From contig CAVPQI010000001.1 in NCBI GenBank assembly GCA_963707515.1, positions 1,736,001 through 1,800,000 on the forward strand: a DNA stretch of 64,000 nt, read 5' to 3'. Position 1 is the first letter of the stretch. The number at the start of each line of letters is the position of its first letter. Shown here piece after piece: positions 42,537-51,010 of the stretch. Below the pieces are notes generated by a model. That model searched no databases, was not told the origin of the DNA, and worked only from the letters and a program-made list of their open reading frames with translations. Made by a program: the position numbers and the translations under genes. This stretch comes from Sva-07 sp963707515 (GTDB taxonomy: Bacteria; Actinomycetota; Acidimicrobiia; Acidimicrobiales; Ilumatobacteraceae).

Positions 42537-43859
42537 TCAGCGCGTCGGCGAGGGGACGCGAGGCGTGATCGTCTCGATGCCACGCATGTAGGGACGGAGG
42601 ACCTCGGGCACGGTGACCGTGCCGTCCTCGTTGCGGTACGTCTCGATGATTGCCGCCCAGACCCGCGGCACGGCGAGGGCCGACCCGTTGAGCGTGTGCG
42701 CTAGCTCCGTGCGCTTGCGTGGTTTGCCGTCGTCATCGCGCCCGCGATAGCGAATGTCGGCGCGTCGCGCCTGGTAGTCGCTGAACCAGCTGATCGAGGA
42801 GACCTCGAGCCACTGGTCGGCGCCGGGGGCGTACACCTCGATGTCGAAGCTGCGATGGTGGCTCTGGCCCATGTCGCCGGTGCAGATCTCGATCACCCGG
42901 TACGTCAGGCCGAGCCCGGCGATCGCCCGCACGCCGCGGGCGACCATGTCGTCGAGCAACGCCGGTGCCTGGTCGGCGGTGGCGAAGGCGAGGATCTCGA
43001 CCTTGTCGAACTCGTGCGAGCGGAGCATGCCGCGTGTGTCGCGGCCGGCCGATCCGGCCTCGCGGCGGTACGACGCCGTGGCGGCCATGACGCGAATCGG
43101 CAGGTCGGCCTCGTCGAGGATCTCACCGGCGTAGATCGAGGTCAGCGGCACCTCGGCGGTCGGGATGCACCACAGGTCGTCGCGACCGATCGAGTAGGCG
43201 TCGTCGGCGAACTTCGGCAGCTGGCCGGTGGCCGTCAGCGTCGCCGACGTGACGAGCGTCGGGGGACGGATCTCCTCGTGGACGTCGGCATTGAGATCGA
43301 GCCCGTACTGGCACAGGGCTCGCGCCAACGTGGCACCTGCGCCGCGCTGCATCGTGAACATCGCCCCGGAGATCTTGACGGCCCGTTCGCTGTCGAGGAT
43401 CCCGAGTGCCTCGGCCGTCTCCCAGTGCGGCACACGGCAGTGATCGGGCACGTCGAGGTTGCCGACCGGCCCGGCGACGACCGGGTTGTCGGCGTCGCTG
43501 GTGCCGTCGGGTGCGCCCTCGTAGGGCAGGTTGGGGATGCCGAGCAGCAGTTCATGCAGCTCGGCGGCGATCTCGTCGTGCTCAGTGGCGAGCGCTCGTT
43601 CCTCGTCGCCGAGCTCGCGGCTCTCCGCCTGCAGCTTCTCGGCCGCTTCGACGTCGCCGTTGCGGCGCAGCTGGCCGACCTCCTTGGAGATCGTGTTGAC
43701 CCGGGCGCGAATCGTGTCGCGCCGGGTGATCAGCTCGACGAGGCGGGCGTCGAGGGCCGCCGCGGCGTCGACATCGGCGAGGATCGCCGGCTGGTGGCGG
43801 CGGGACAACGCGGCCTTGACGCCGTCGAGGTCCGTGCGCAAGAGCCGCTGATCGATCAC
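42537..43859 (-). CDS. serS: Serine-tRNA ligase
   Basis: 440 residues, class II synthetase. The N-terminal coiled-coil arm (about 25-110, with IRARVNTISKEVGQLRRNGD) binds tRNA-Ser. The catalytic core carries motif 2 (SYRREAGSAGRDTRGMLRSH) and motif 3 (LNGSALAVPRVWAAIIE). GTG 43859 has -10 TAGCCT 8 bases upstream. An intact 37-bp palindromic element lies in the upstream gap before ctaG, and pdxH follows downstream. Confidence 0.95.
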   Translation of the reverse strand: MIDQRLLRTDLDGVKAALSRRHQPAILADVDAAAALDARLVELITRRDTIRARVNTISKEVGQLRRNGDVEAAEKLQAESRELGDEERALATEHDEIAAELHELLLGIPNLPYEGAPDGTSDADNPVVAGPVGNLDVPDHCRVPHWETAEALGILDSERAVKISGAMFTMQRGAGATLARALCQYGLDLNADVHEEIRPPTLVTSATLTATGQLPKFADDAYSIGRDDLWCIPTAEVPLTSIYAGEILDEADLPIRVMAATASYRREAGSAGRDTRGMLRSHEFDKVEILAFATADQAPALLDDMVARGVRAIAGLGLTYRVIEICTGDMGQSHHRSFDIEVYAPGADQWLEVSSISWFSDYQARRADIRYRGRDDDGKPRKRTELAHTLNGSALAVPRVWAAIIETYRNEDGTVTVPEVLRPYMRGIETITPRVPSPTR

Positions 43860-43915
43860 GTCATGCGAGGCTAACTGTTGGCGCCGCGGTCGAGCCCCTC
43901 GTATCGCGGCGGCAG

Positions 43916-43948
43916 CGTCACAACAGGGGTCTGACCCCTGTTGTAACG
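43916..43948 (-). repeat. Palindromic repeat element, copy 1
   Basis: Core 43920-43944 has 12-bp arms ACAACAGGGGTC and GACCCCTGTTGT around one base; flanks extend the symmetry with one mismatch. Read on the minus strand, it matches copy 2 at 60729-60765 over about 37 bp with only the central base different. It sits between ctaG and serS and could serve as a terminator of ctaG. Confidence 0.8.
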
Positions 43949-43949
43949 G

Positions 43950-44882
43950 TCAGCGTTCGGGCGGGGCGGGGACGCGGTGGAACTCGCGCTCGACGTCTTC
44001 GGTGGTCAGCACCGTCTCGATCTTCGCGTCGATGCCGGGGTCGCTGATCGAGTCACCGTCGGCCGAACCGTCGCGGCGGTACGTGTTGGCGGTCATGTAG
44101 CCGGCGGCGAAACGCTTGAAGAACAAGAAGATGATGATCGACCACAAGAAGATCGCCCCACCGGTCTTCATGATCGCCCCGGCCAACTGCTGGTCGTCGA
44201 CGATCGACATGCCCCACACACGAACCGGCTGGTCGTAGGCGTGGTAGACGGTGCCCTCGGCGAACGTCAGCCACGCCGCCGGGATGGTCGGCACGAGCGA
44301 CTGCACGAACAGGTAGATGCACTTGCCGAGCGACGAGAGCTGCCACTCCGGGAACGGTCCGACGACCGGCATCCACATCACCAGCGAGGCCATCACGACG
44401 AGGAAGTGCAGCGAGTAGTGCAGCGGCCCGTTCTCGACCGAGACGTTGACGACACCGGGGATGTGGGTGATGACGACGACCGCGTTGAAGATCAGCGCCG
44501 CCGTGACGGGACGGCAGAGGAAGGCGAACGTGCGATACAGGCGGCCGTTGCCGATCAGCACCCGCAGCAACCACTGCGGTGTCGCCATCAGGACCAGCGG
44601 CGGCAGGAAGTAGCTGAGCATCATGTGCTGCAACATGTGCGCCGAGTACAGGTACTCCTCGCCGATGTCATGCAGCGGCCAATCGCTCGCCGCCCACAGC
44701 ATCGCCATCGCCGCCACGAAGCAGCCGATGTTGAAGCGGCTGACGGCCGGTTGACCGGCGGGCACGGCGTTCGGTCCGATCACCCGAACCATGTAGACGT
44801 AGGCAGCCGTCAGGCAGCCGACCAGCAGCCACACCTCGGGGTGGAACTGGTAACGCCAGGGGTCGAGAGCTTGAGCGAGCAT
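43950..44882 (-). CDS. ctaG: CtaG-family cytochrome c oxidase assembly protein (caa3_CtaG)
   Basis: 310 residues with about seven membrane helices. Matches the Bacillus-type caa3 CtaG family: AHMLQHMMLSYFLPPLVLM with clustered His, THIPGVVNVSVENGPLHYSLHFLVV, and FAEGTVYHAYDQPVRVWGMS with DDQQLAGAIMK. It is needed for assembly of the copper/heme centres of caa3 oxidase. ATG 44882 follows AAGGGGG; GTG 44888 is an overlapping alternative. It is the last gene of the oxidase operon, and its ribosome-binding site lies inside a small hairpin. Confidence 0.88.
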   Translation of the reverse strand: MLAQALDPWRYQFHPEVWLLVGCLTAAYVYMVRVIGPNAVPAGQPAVSRFNIGCFVAAMAMLWAASDWPLHDIGEEYLYSAHMLQHMMLSYFLPPLVLMATPQWLLRVLIGNGRLYRTFAFLCRPVTAALIFNAVVVITHIPGVVNVSVENGPLHYSLHFLVVMASLVMWMPVVGPFPEWQLSSLGKCIYLFVQSLVPTIPAAWLTFAEGTVYHAYDQPVRVWGMSIVDDQQLAGAIMKTGGAIFLWSIIIFLFFKRFAAGYMTANTYRRDGSADGDSISDPGIDAKIETVLTTEDVEREFHRVPAPPER

Positions 44883-44886
44883 GGTC

Positions 44887-44901
44887 ACCCCCTTCGGGGG
44901 T
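44887..44901 (-). promoter_or_regulatory. Hairpin over the ctaG Shine-Dalgarno
   Basis: On the message strand ACCCCC pairs with GGGGGT across a GAA loop, burying the GGGGG of the ctaG ribosome-binding site. Translation of ctaG may therefore depend on ribosomes arriving from ctaF or on a cofactor. The stem is only 6 bp, but it is all GC apart from one pair. Confidence 0.4.
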
Positions 44902-44928
44902 ATCAGGGTTTCGGTCGCGGGTGCGACG

Positions 44929-45273
44929 TCAGGTGAAGAAGTGGAACGTCGCCAACACGACGGAGTACAGCGTCACCGCGAGCGCCAGCCCGAGGTAGAA
45001 CATGACGCTGAACAGGCGGTTGTCGAACTTCAGGTGCATGAAGTAGCTGACGACGATGAAGAACTTGATGACCATCATCACCAGCAGTGCCGGAACGAGC
45101 GCGCTGCCGATGCCGACCTCGGTGGCCGCCACCTCGAGCGCCGTGAGCACGGCGAGCAGGAGGGCGATGATGACGTACTGCTTCTCGGTGACCTCGTGGA
45201 CCTCGCCGGGGTGAACGGCGGCGGCCTCCTCCTCGGTCAGGGCGGTGTGGCTGGTCGTGGCGTCGGTGCTCAT
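44929..45273 (-). CDS. ctaF: Cytochrome c oxidase subunit IV (prokaryotic type)
   Basis: 114 residues with three membrane helices, the COX4_pro family. Typical are EKQYVIIALLLAVLTALEVAA, KFFIVVSYFMHLKFDNRLF and a third helix before FHFFT. It stabilises the oxidase without carrying redox centres. It starts one base after the subunit III stop and is followed by ctaG. Confidence 0.9.
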   Translation of the reverse strand: MSTDATTSHTALTEEEAAAVHPGEVHEVTEKQYVIIALLLAVLTALEVAATEVGIGSALVPALLVMMVIKFFIVVSYFMHLKFDNRLFSVMFYLGLALAVTLYSVVLATFHFFT

Positions 45274-45274
45274 G

Positions 45275-45997
45275 TCAGGCCGGGATCAGGTAGACGAGGG
45301 TGAAGATGACGATCCAGACGACGTCGACGAAGTGCCAGTACAGGCCGATCATCTCGACGGTGTCGGCCTTGTCGCCGACGAGTCGTCCCTTGATCAACAT
45401 GCCGACCAGGGAGAGCAGCATGATGATGCCGACGGCGACGTGGACGCCGTGGAAACCGGTGAGCGTGTAGAAGCTCGACGAGAACAGGCTCGTCGTGTAG
45501 CCGAGCCCCTCCCGGTAGAAGACGGTGAACTCGTACACCTGACCGGCGAGGAAGAGGCCACCGAGCAGGGCGGTGACCGACAGCCACAGTCGCGTGCCCC
45601 GGTCGTCCTTGCGCTTGGCGGCGGCCACGGCGAGCACCATCGTCAACGAGGACATGAGCAGCACGAAGCTGGTCGCCGACGTGAACGGGATGTCCCACAG
45701 TTGGTCGGGGCCGATGGCGTTGCCCTGCCGGTTGCGGTAGAGCATGTAGGTGGAGATGAGGCCACCGAACAGGAGGCACTCCGAACCGAGGAACAGCCAC
45801 ATCGCCAACTTCGTGTTGGACAGACCGGTCGTCGTGTGGTGCTCGAGACCGAGGTGGTCCTGGCCGTCCTGGTAGCCGGGAGGCGCCTGCTCCGGCGGGA
45901 TCTCGTGGCCGAGGTCGGGTTCGTGGGCCCCGATGGTCACGTCGGTCGCGGTGGTGCCCGGATCCGAGCTGGTCGTGTCGGTGGTCGTGTCAGACAT
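45275..45997 (-). CDS. ctaE: Cytochrome c oxidase subunit III
   Basis: 240 residues. Contains the conserved core KLAMWLFLGSECLLFGGLIS, with the Glu in helix III, SLFSSSFYTLTGFHGVHVAVG and LYWHFVDVVWIVIFTLVY. It helps proton uptake and stability of subunit I. It overlaps the 3' end of ctaD by eight bases. The paralogue at 50432-51010 lacks these signature residues. Confidence 0.95.
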   Translation of the reverse strand: MSDTTTDTTSSDPGTTATDVTIGAHEPDLGHEIPPEQAPPGYQDGQDHLGLEHHTTTGLSNTKLAMWLFLGSECLLFGGLISTYMLYRNRQGNAIGPDQLWDIPFTSATSFVLLMSSLTMVLAVAAAKRKDDRGTRLWLSVTALLGGLFLAGQVYEFTVFYREGLGYTTSLFSSSFYTLTGFHGVHVAVGIIMLLSLVGMLIKGRLVGDKADTVEMIGLYWHFVDVVWIVIFTLVYLIPA

Positions 45998-47993
45998 GCG
46001 CGAGCTCCTTGCTCGGCTGTCCGCCTGCGGGCGGATCGAAATCGGTGTCGGGAGCGGTCGGCGGTTCGAGCGCCCAACCGAACAGGGCGAGGACGCAGAT
46101 CGCTGCGCCGGCGATGATCAGCAGCGTCGAGTAGATCACGCCGTAGGCGAGGACGAGCATGCCGAACGAGAGCACGATCGGCCAGTACGACGGCGACGGA
46201 AGGTGGATGTGCGCATCGGCGTGCGCCGCTTCGTCGGCGACGATCTGCTCACCGGTGAGCACCTTCTTGTAGTCGTGGTGGCCGTCGATTCCGACGTCTT
46301 CGTACTTGCGGTGGAAGAACTCGTCGAGGGCGTGGACCGTCGGGATGCGGTCGAAGTTGTGTTCCTTCGGCGGGTTGGTGGTGATCCACTCGAGGCTGCG
46401 GGCGTCCCACGGGTCGACGGGCGCCGGCGGGTTCTTGCGGCTGACCCACACGTTGATCAGGAAGAAGAGCACGCCCACGGCGAGGATGAACGAGCCGATC
46501 GACGACACGAGGTTCCAGAAGCCGAGGTTGAAGAAGCCCTCACCGGACCGCTCGTCGGTCCAGATGTACATGCGTCGGGGCTGGCCCTGCAGGCCGAGGA
46601 TGTGCATCGGCCCGAACGTGAGGTTCATGCCGATGACCATGAACCAGAAGTTCCAGCGGCCCCACGACTCGTTGAGGCACTTGCCGAAGATCTTCGGCCA
46701 CCAGAAGTAGAGCCCGGAGAAGAGCCCGAGCACGGCGCCACCGAAGATGACGTAGTGGAAGTGGGCGACGATGTAGTAGGTGTCGGTCTGCTGCGTGTCG
46801 GACGGCGCCACGGCGTGGGTGACGCCGGACAGGCCGCCGATCGTGAACTGCACGATCAGGCCGATGGCGAACAGCATCGCCGTGGAGAACCACAACTTGC
46901 CGCCCCACATGGTGAGGGTCCAGTTGATGATCTTGACGCCGGTCGGCACGGCGATCGCCATCGTGGCGACCGAGAACACGGCGACCGAGATCGGACCGAG
47001 ACCGGCGGCGAACATGTGGTGCGCCCACACGCCGAAGCCGACGAGGCCGATGGCGGCACCCGAGAACACGACGAACGGGTAGCCGAACAGCGGCTTGCGG
47101 GAGAACGTCGGCAGCACCTCGGACACGATCCCGAAGGCGGGCAAGACGAGGATGTACACCTCCGGGTGACCGAACAGCCAGAAGAGGTGTTGCCACAGGA
47201 GTGGGTCGGCACCGTCGGCGACGGAGAAGAACGTGGCGTCGAAGTTGCGCTGGAACAGCAGCAGGAACAGCGCCACGGTGATCACCGGGATCGAGAAGAG
47301 CAGCAGGAACTGCACGACCAACGCCATCCACGTGAACGCCGGCATGCGCATCAGCGACATCCCCGGTGCGCGCATGTTGATCGCCGTGACGATGAGGTTG
47401 ACGGCACCGACCTGGGAGGCGATACCCGTGAGCACCAGGCCGAGGATCCAGAAGTCGACGCCGTGGGTCGGAGAGAACGGCACCGAGCTGTTCGGGGCGT
47501 ACATGAACCAGCCGCCGTCGGCCGCGCCGCCGAGGATCCACGACGAGTTGATGAACAGCCCGCCGAACAGGAACGTCCAGAAGCTGAGCGCGTTGAGTCG
47601 CGGGAAGGCGACGTCACGGGCGCCGATCTGCAGCGGCATCAGGTAGTTGGCGAACGCCGACGCCATCGGCATCACGAAGAGGAACACCATCGTCGTGGCG
47701 TGCATCGTGAACATCTGGTTGTACTTGTCGGCCGACAGGATCGTGCCGTCGGCCTGCGCCAGCTGGGCACGGATCAGCAGCGCCTCGATGCCGCCGATGA
47801 TGAAGAACACCATCGCCGCGACGCCGTACATGATGCCGATCTTCTTGTGATCGACGGTGAAGGCCCAGGACCGCCAGCCGGTGGTCTGGACCGGCCGACG
47901 AAGGAAGCCGTAGGACGTGGTCGGGGTGACGAAGGCGGTTGCCCCGGCACCGGCCAGCGCCGGGGTTTCGGTGGGTCGTTCGATGATGGCCAT
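45990..47993 (-). CDS. ctaD: Cytochrome c oxidase subunit I (catalytic)
   Basis: 667 residues; A-type heme-copper oxidase subunit I. All metal ligands are present: His 98 in MHATTM and His 413 for heme a, His 276 in HPEVY with the cross-linked Tyr 280, His 325 and 326 for CuB, and His 411 for heme a3. PLQIGARD has the D-channel Asp. An extended C-terminal region with four membrane helices is typical of caa3-type subunit I fused to part of subunit III. It reduces O2 to water and pumps protons. It follows ctaC by six bases. Confidence 0.97.
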   Translation of the reverse strand: MAIIERPTETPALAGAGATAFVTPTTSYGFLRRPVQTTGWRSWAFTVDHKKIGIMYGVAAMVFFIIGGIEALLIRAQLAQADGTILSADKYNQMFTMHATTMVFLFVMPMASAFANYLMPLQIGARDVAFPRLNALSFWTFLFGGLFINSSWILGGAADGGWFMYAPNSSVPFSPTHGVDFWILGLVLTGIASQVGAVNLIVTAINMRAPGMSLMRMPAFTWMALVVQFLLLFSIPVITVALFLLLFQRNFDATFFSVADGADPLLWQHLFWLFGHPEVYILVLPAFGIVSEVLPTFSRKPLFGYPFVVFSGAAIGLVGFGVWAHHMFAAGLGPISVAVFSVATMAIAVPTGVKIINWTLTMWGGKLWFSTAMLFAIGLIVQFTIGGLSGVTHAVAPSDTQQTDTYYIVAHFHYVIFGGAVLGLFSGLYFWWPKIFGKCLNESWGRWNFWFMVIGMNLTFGPMHILGLQGQPRRMYIWTDERSGEGFFNLGFWNLVSSIGSFILAVGVLFFLINVWVSRKNPPAPVDPWDARSLEWITTNPPKEHNFDRIPTVHALDEFFHRKYEDVGIDGHHDYKKVLTGEQIVADEAAHADAHIHLPSPSYWPIVLSFGMLVLAYGVIYSTLLIIAGAAICVLALFGWALEPPTAPDTDFDPPAGGQPSKELAHV

Positions 47994-47999
47994 GGAATC

Positions 48000-49238
48000 T
48001 CAGTCTCCCGTGGCGGGGTTGCGGGTGAGCAGGTAGGCCACGAGCTCGTCGATCTGGTCCTCGCTGAGTGCCAGGTACGGCATGCCGCGGGGAAGGTCGG
48101 CGGTTTCTGCGAGGTCGTCGGGGTTGGTGTACATCGGCTTCATCGCCGGGGCGTCGCGCAGCCACGCACGGAGCTGCGTCGAGTTGAGGCACTCGGGCGT
48201 GACACCTTCGAGGTAGGCCTCACCCACGTCGGCCGACGGCGCGTTCCACACGGCCTCACGGCACTCGGGCACGAGCAGGTCGAACGAGGCGCCGGCGAAC
48301 GTGTTGCGGCTCATCAACCAGGACAGGTTGGGCGCCGCACCGGAGTAGACGTTGAGGTCGGGGCGGGCGATGACGAGATCGCCGGCAGCGTCTTCGAGGC
48401 CGTTGACCTGGTGGCAGCGCGAGCACTGGGCGATGAACGTCCCCTCGCCGGCGGCGGCGAGCGTGCCCTCCTCGGGCTTCGTGTACTCGGAGAGCTGCCC
48501 GGCCTTCCAGGCCTCGAAGTCGTCGGGCTCCATGGCGATCACTTCCATGCGCATGTTGGCGTGGGAGAGGCCGCAGAACTCGGTGCACTGGCCGGCGTAG
48601 ATGCCCGGCTCGTCGGCTTCGAGCTTGTTGACGTGGACACGGCCGGGGACCATGTCACGCTTGCCGTTGAGGCGGGGGATCCACCAGGAGTGGATCACGT
48701 CGCGGCTGGTGCCACGGACGAGCACCGCCGTCTCGGTCGGGATGACCATCTGGCCGGAGGTGACGATCGGCTCGCTGATGCCGCCGCAACCCTCCTGGAC
48801 CGGGTAGTCGATCTCCCACCACCACTGCTGACCGGTGACGTTGATGACGCACTCGGTGTCTTCGGTGTCGTTGAGCGCCATCAGCGTGCCGACGGTCGGG
48901 ATGGCGACGCCGATGAGGATCAGGGCGGGCAGGATCGTCAGCGCGATCTCGAGCGACGGCCGGCCGTGGGTCTGCTCCGGGATCGCCTGACCGCGGTCAC
49001 GGAACTTGACGACGATGATGCCGACGAACACGAAGACGGTGAGGCCGACCAGACCGGCGATGAGGAACACCGGCCACTGCAGGTTGTGGATCTCCTGGGC
49101 GCTCGGGCCGGCGGGATCCCACGTGTCCTGGGCGGCATCGGATGCGCACCCGGCTGCGATCAACGCCAGTCCGGCCACCGCGGCGATGCGGCGGAGACGC
49201 GAGCGGCTCATGGACTTCACGGTACTCGGGGTGTTCAC
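48000..49238 (-). CDS. ctaC: Cytochrome c oxidase subunit II with fused cytochrome c domain
   Basis: 412 residues. Lipobox LIAAGC, two membrane helices, then a CuA cupredoxin domain with QQWWWEIDYPVQ and the ligand motif CTEFCGLSHANM (Cys, Cys, His, Met), then a C-terminal cytochrome c domain with CSRCHQVNG and a distal Met near PRGMPYLALS. This is the caa3 layout. Start GTG 49238 has GAGGA six bases upstream; GTG 49220 and ATG 49211 are alternatives. It lies 26 bases after the seven-helix membrane gene. Confidence 0.95.
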   Translation of the reverse strand: MNTPSTVKSMSRSRLRRIAAVAGLALIAAGCASDAAQDTWDPAGPSAQEIHNLQWPVFLIAGLVGLTVFVFVGIIVVKFRDRGQAIPEQTHGRPSLEIALTILPALILIGVAIPTVGTLMALNDTEDTECVINVTGQQWWWEIDYPVQEGCGGISEPIVTSGQMVIPTETAVLVRGTSRDVIHSWWIPRLNGKRDMVPGRVHVNKLEADEPGIYAGQCTEFCGLSHANMRMEVIAMEPDDFEAWKAGQLSEYTKPEEGTLAAAGEGTFIAQCSRCHQVNGLEDAAGDLVIARPDLNVYSGAAPNLSWLMSRNTFAGASFDLLVPECREAVWNAPSADVGEAYLEGVTPECLNSTQLRAWLRDAPAMKPMYTNPDDLAETADLPRGMPYLALSEDQIDELVAYLLTRNPATGD

Positions 49239-49264
49239 GGGTGTCCTCTTCGATCGGGAGGTGG

Positions 49265-50419
49265 TCACGGCACCAACAGCTCCAGGCGTGCCGTGTCGAC
49301 GCCGGGGACGAAGAAGTAGAACCCTTCGTCGGCCGTGGCGCTGGGGAGGGGGAAGAACAAGGTGACGTTCTGCTCGCCGCCCTTGTCGACCAGGGTGGTG
49401 CACACGAGGTGCGGCGACTCCTGGGTCACGCCATCCTCGGTCTCGATCGTCTGCATACCGAGGTTCACCGAGAGCCGGCGGTGGTGATCCGACTCGTTGA
49501 TGAACACGACGTTGTTCGGGTTGGTCCGCGGCAGCGTGAGCCCCGGGGATCCGACCTCGTTGGGCCCGTTCTGGCGGTACGTCAGCTTGCCGTCCTCGCC
49601 GAGGGTGATCTCGGCGGCGACGTTGGCGGTCGCCCCGACCTTCTGCGAGGCGTGGTGGTCGGCCTCGAACTCGTCGGGGCTGGCGCAGATGTTCTCGCCC
49701 GCCGCTTCGAGCCCGCCGGTGGTCTCGTGCTCGTGGATCTCGCGCTCGCCGTCGAGGCCGGCGGCGACACCGCCGACGACGAGGCTGAACGCGCCGACGG
49801 CGATGAGCCCGACGGTCGCCTTCGACTTCATCGCCGGGCGGTAGGCGAAGAAGAAGGCGAAGGCGATGATCAGCGCGCCGAGGACCGAGAAGGCGATGAC
49901 GGTGTTCGTCTTCGACAGCCACAACATGATGCGGCTGAAGCTGTAGACGATGACGCCGATGCCGACCGCTGCGGCGAGCGGGAACTCGAGCGGGTTGGCG
50001 ATGGTCGATCGGACCTTCGAGTTGTAGGTGTCGTCGGCCGAGGCGCGGGCGGCCCACGCTTCGGCGGTCCACTCGGCGCCGGTGGCCAGGAGGATGATCA
50101 CGCCGACGACGAAGAACGCCTGTTGGGTGACGAGTCCGACGGTGAGCAGCGCCGCACCGAGGGCGAAGCCGAGCGGCCAGATGCTGTTGCGTGGTGCACG
50201 CACCGCGGCCGGGGCGGTCTCGACGGAGGAGATCTCGTCGGCCCAGATGTTGGCGTCGCGGGTGAACAGGTTGACGCCGGTGAGGAAGGCCAGTGAGATC
50301 GCCGCCGAGGCGAGTCCGACCGTGCCGACCTCGTCCTGCTGGGTCACGCCGTACGCGATGGCCGCGACGATCGCCAGGACGGTCGATCCGATGAGGAACT
50401 TGGAGCCGGTGGTGAACAT
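49265..50419 (-). CDS. Seven-helix membrane protein with cupredoxin-like tail
   Basis: 384 residues. Seven hydrophobic helices (about 8-25, 33-52, 79-98, 100-122, 145-167, 174-193 and 201-222), then an outer domain of about 160 residues. The tail has NNVVFINESDHHRRLSVNLG and GFYFFVPGVDTARLEL, the edge strands of a cupredoxin fold, but no canonical CuA or type I copper ligand set. It follows the degenerate subunit III gene by 12 bases and precedes ctaC. It may play the part of subunit II for the degenerate subunit I/III pair. No family is known to me; the cupredoxin reading is inference. Confidence 0.65.
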   Translation of the reverse strand: MFTTGSKFLIGSTVLAIVAAIAYGVTQQDEVGTVGLASAAISLAFLTGVNLFTRDANIWADEISSVETAPAAVRAPRNSIWPLGFALGAALLTVGLVTQQAFFVVGVIILLATGAEWTAEAWAARASADDTYNSKVRSTIANPLEFPLAAAVGIGVIVYSFSRIMLWLSKTNTVIAFSVLGALIIAFAFFFAYRPAMKSKATVGLIAVGAFSLVVGGVAAGLDGEREIHEHETTGGLEAAGENICASPDEFEADHHASQKVGATANVAAEITLGEDGKLTYRQNGPNEVGSPGLTLPRTNPNNVVFINESDHHRRLSVNLGMQTIETEDGVTQESPHLVCTTLVDKGGEQNVTLFFPLPSATADEGFYFFVPGVDTARLELLVP

Positions 50420-50431
50420 GTGACTAGGAGC

Positions 50432-51010
50432 TCACTTGCTGACGTAGACGTAGAACCAGATGGCGGCGAAGACGACCGTCATGGCGTACCAGTAGAGGGC
50501 GTGCCCGACGACGATCTCCTGGTCGCGGGTGCGTCCGCCCAGGTAGCGGAAGGCGACGACGACGGTCATCACGATGCCGACGATCATCAGCGCCATGAAC
50601 AGCCCGGTGAGGGCGTAGAACATCACGGCGTACGTGCCGTCGGCGATCGGCAGCTCCATCTCGTGATACGTGAACGCCTGGGCGTTGACGATCAAGAGGG
50701 CGATGAGCGCCGTGCAGCCGAGGGCCAACACGGTGTGGCCACGGTCGTCGCGGCGGGCGCTCCAGGCGGCCCACTGGGCAAAGATGCAGACGAACACGAA
50801 GCTGATCAGCATCACGTTGGTCGGTACTTCGGGGATCGTCACGCCGTCGGGCACCCACTGACCGGCGGTGTCCTTGGCGTTGTCGCGCTGCACCAGCCAG
50901 ACGGCGAGCATGCTGCCGGTGACCATGAACATGGCGACGATCGCCAGAGACATGCCGACGAGCACCTGGCGCTGAGGCGCTGGTGGGGCGGCGGCGGGCA
51001 GGGCGTGCAT
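50432..51010 (-). CDS. Degenerate subunit III-like heme-copper oxidase protein
   Basis: 192 residues, five membrane helices, spacing like subunit III. NVMLISFVFVCIFAQWAAWS and MFYALTGLFMALMIVG align with helices of ctaE, but the SEC Glu region reads MVTGSMLA, FHGVH is lost (LTGLFMALM) and WHFVD becomes YWYAMTVVFAAIW. The start ATG shares one base with the stop of the degenerate ctaD paralogue (TGATG at 51008-51012), which indicates translational coupling and a probable 1:1 complex. It is likely structural. Confidence 0.8.
   Translation of the reverse strand: MHALPAAAPPAPQRQVLVGMSLAIVAMFMVTGSMLAVWLVQRDNAKDTAGQWVPDGVTIPEVPTNVMLISFVFVCIFAQWAAWSARRDDRGHTVLALGCTALIALLIVNAQAFTYHEMELPIADGTYAVMFYALTGLFMALMIVGIVMTVVVAFRYLGGRTRDQEIVVGHALYWYAMTVVFAAIWFYVYVSK

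Noticed and set aside
45933..49319. 1128-codon open frame opposite the ctaC-ctaD genes
   Set aside because: Very long but low in hydrophobic residues, full of E, D, R and V typical of GC-skew shadows; the minus strand encodes clear oxidase subunits.
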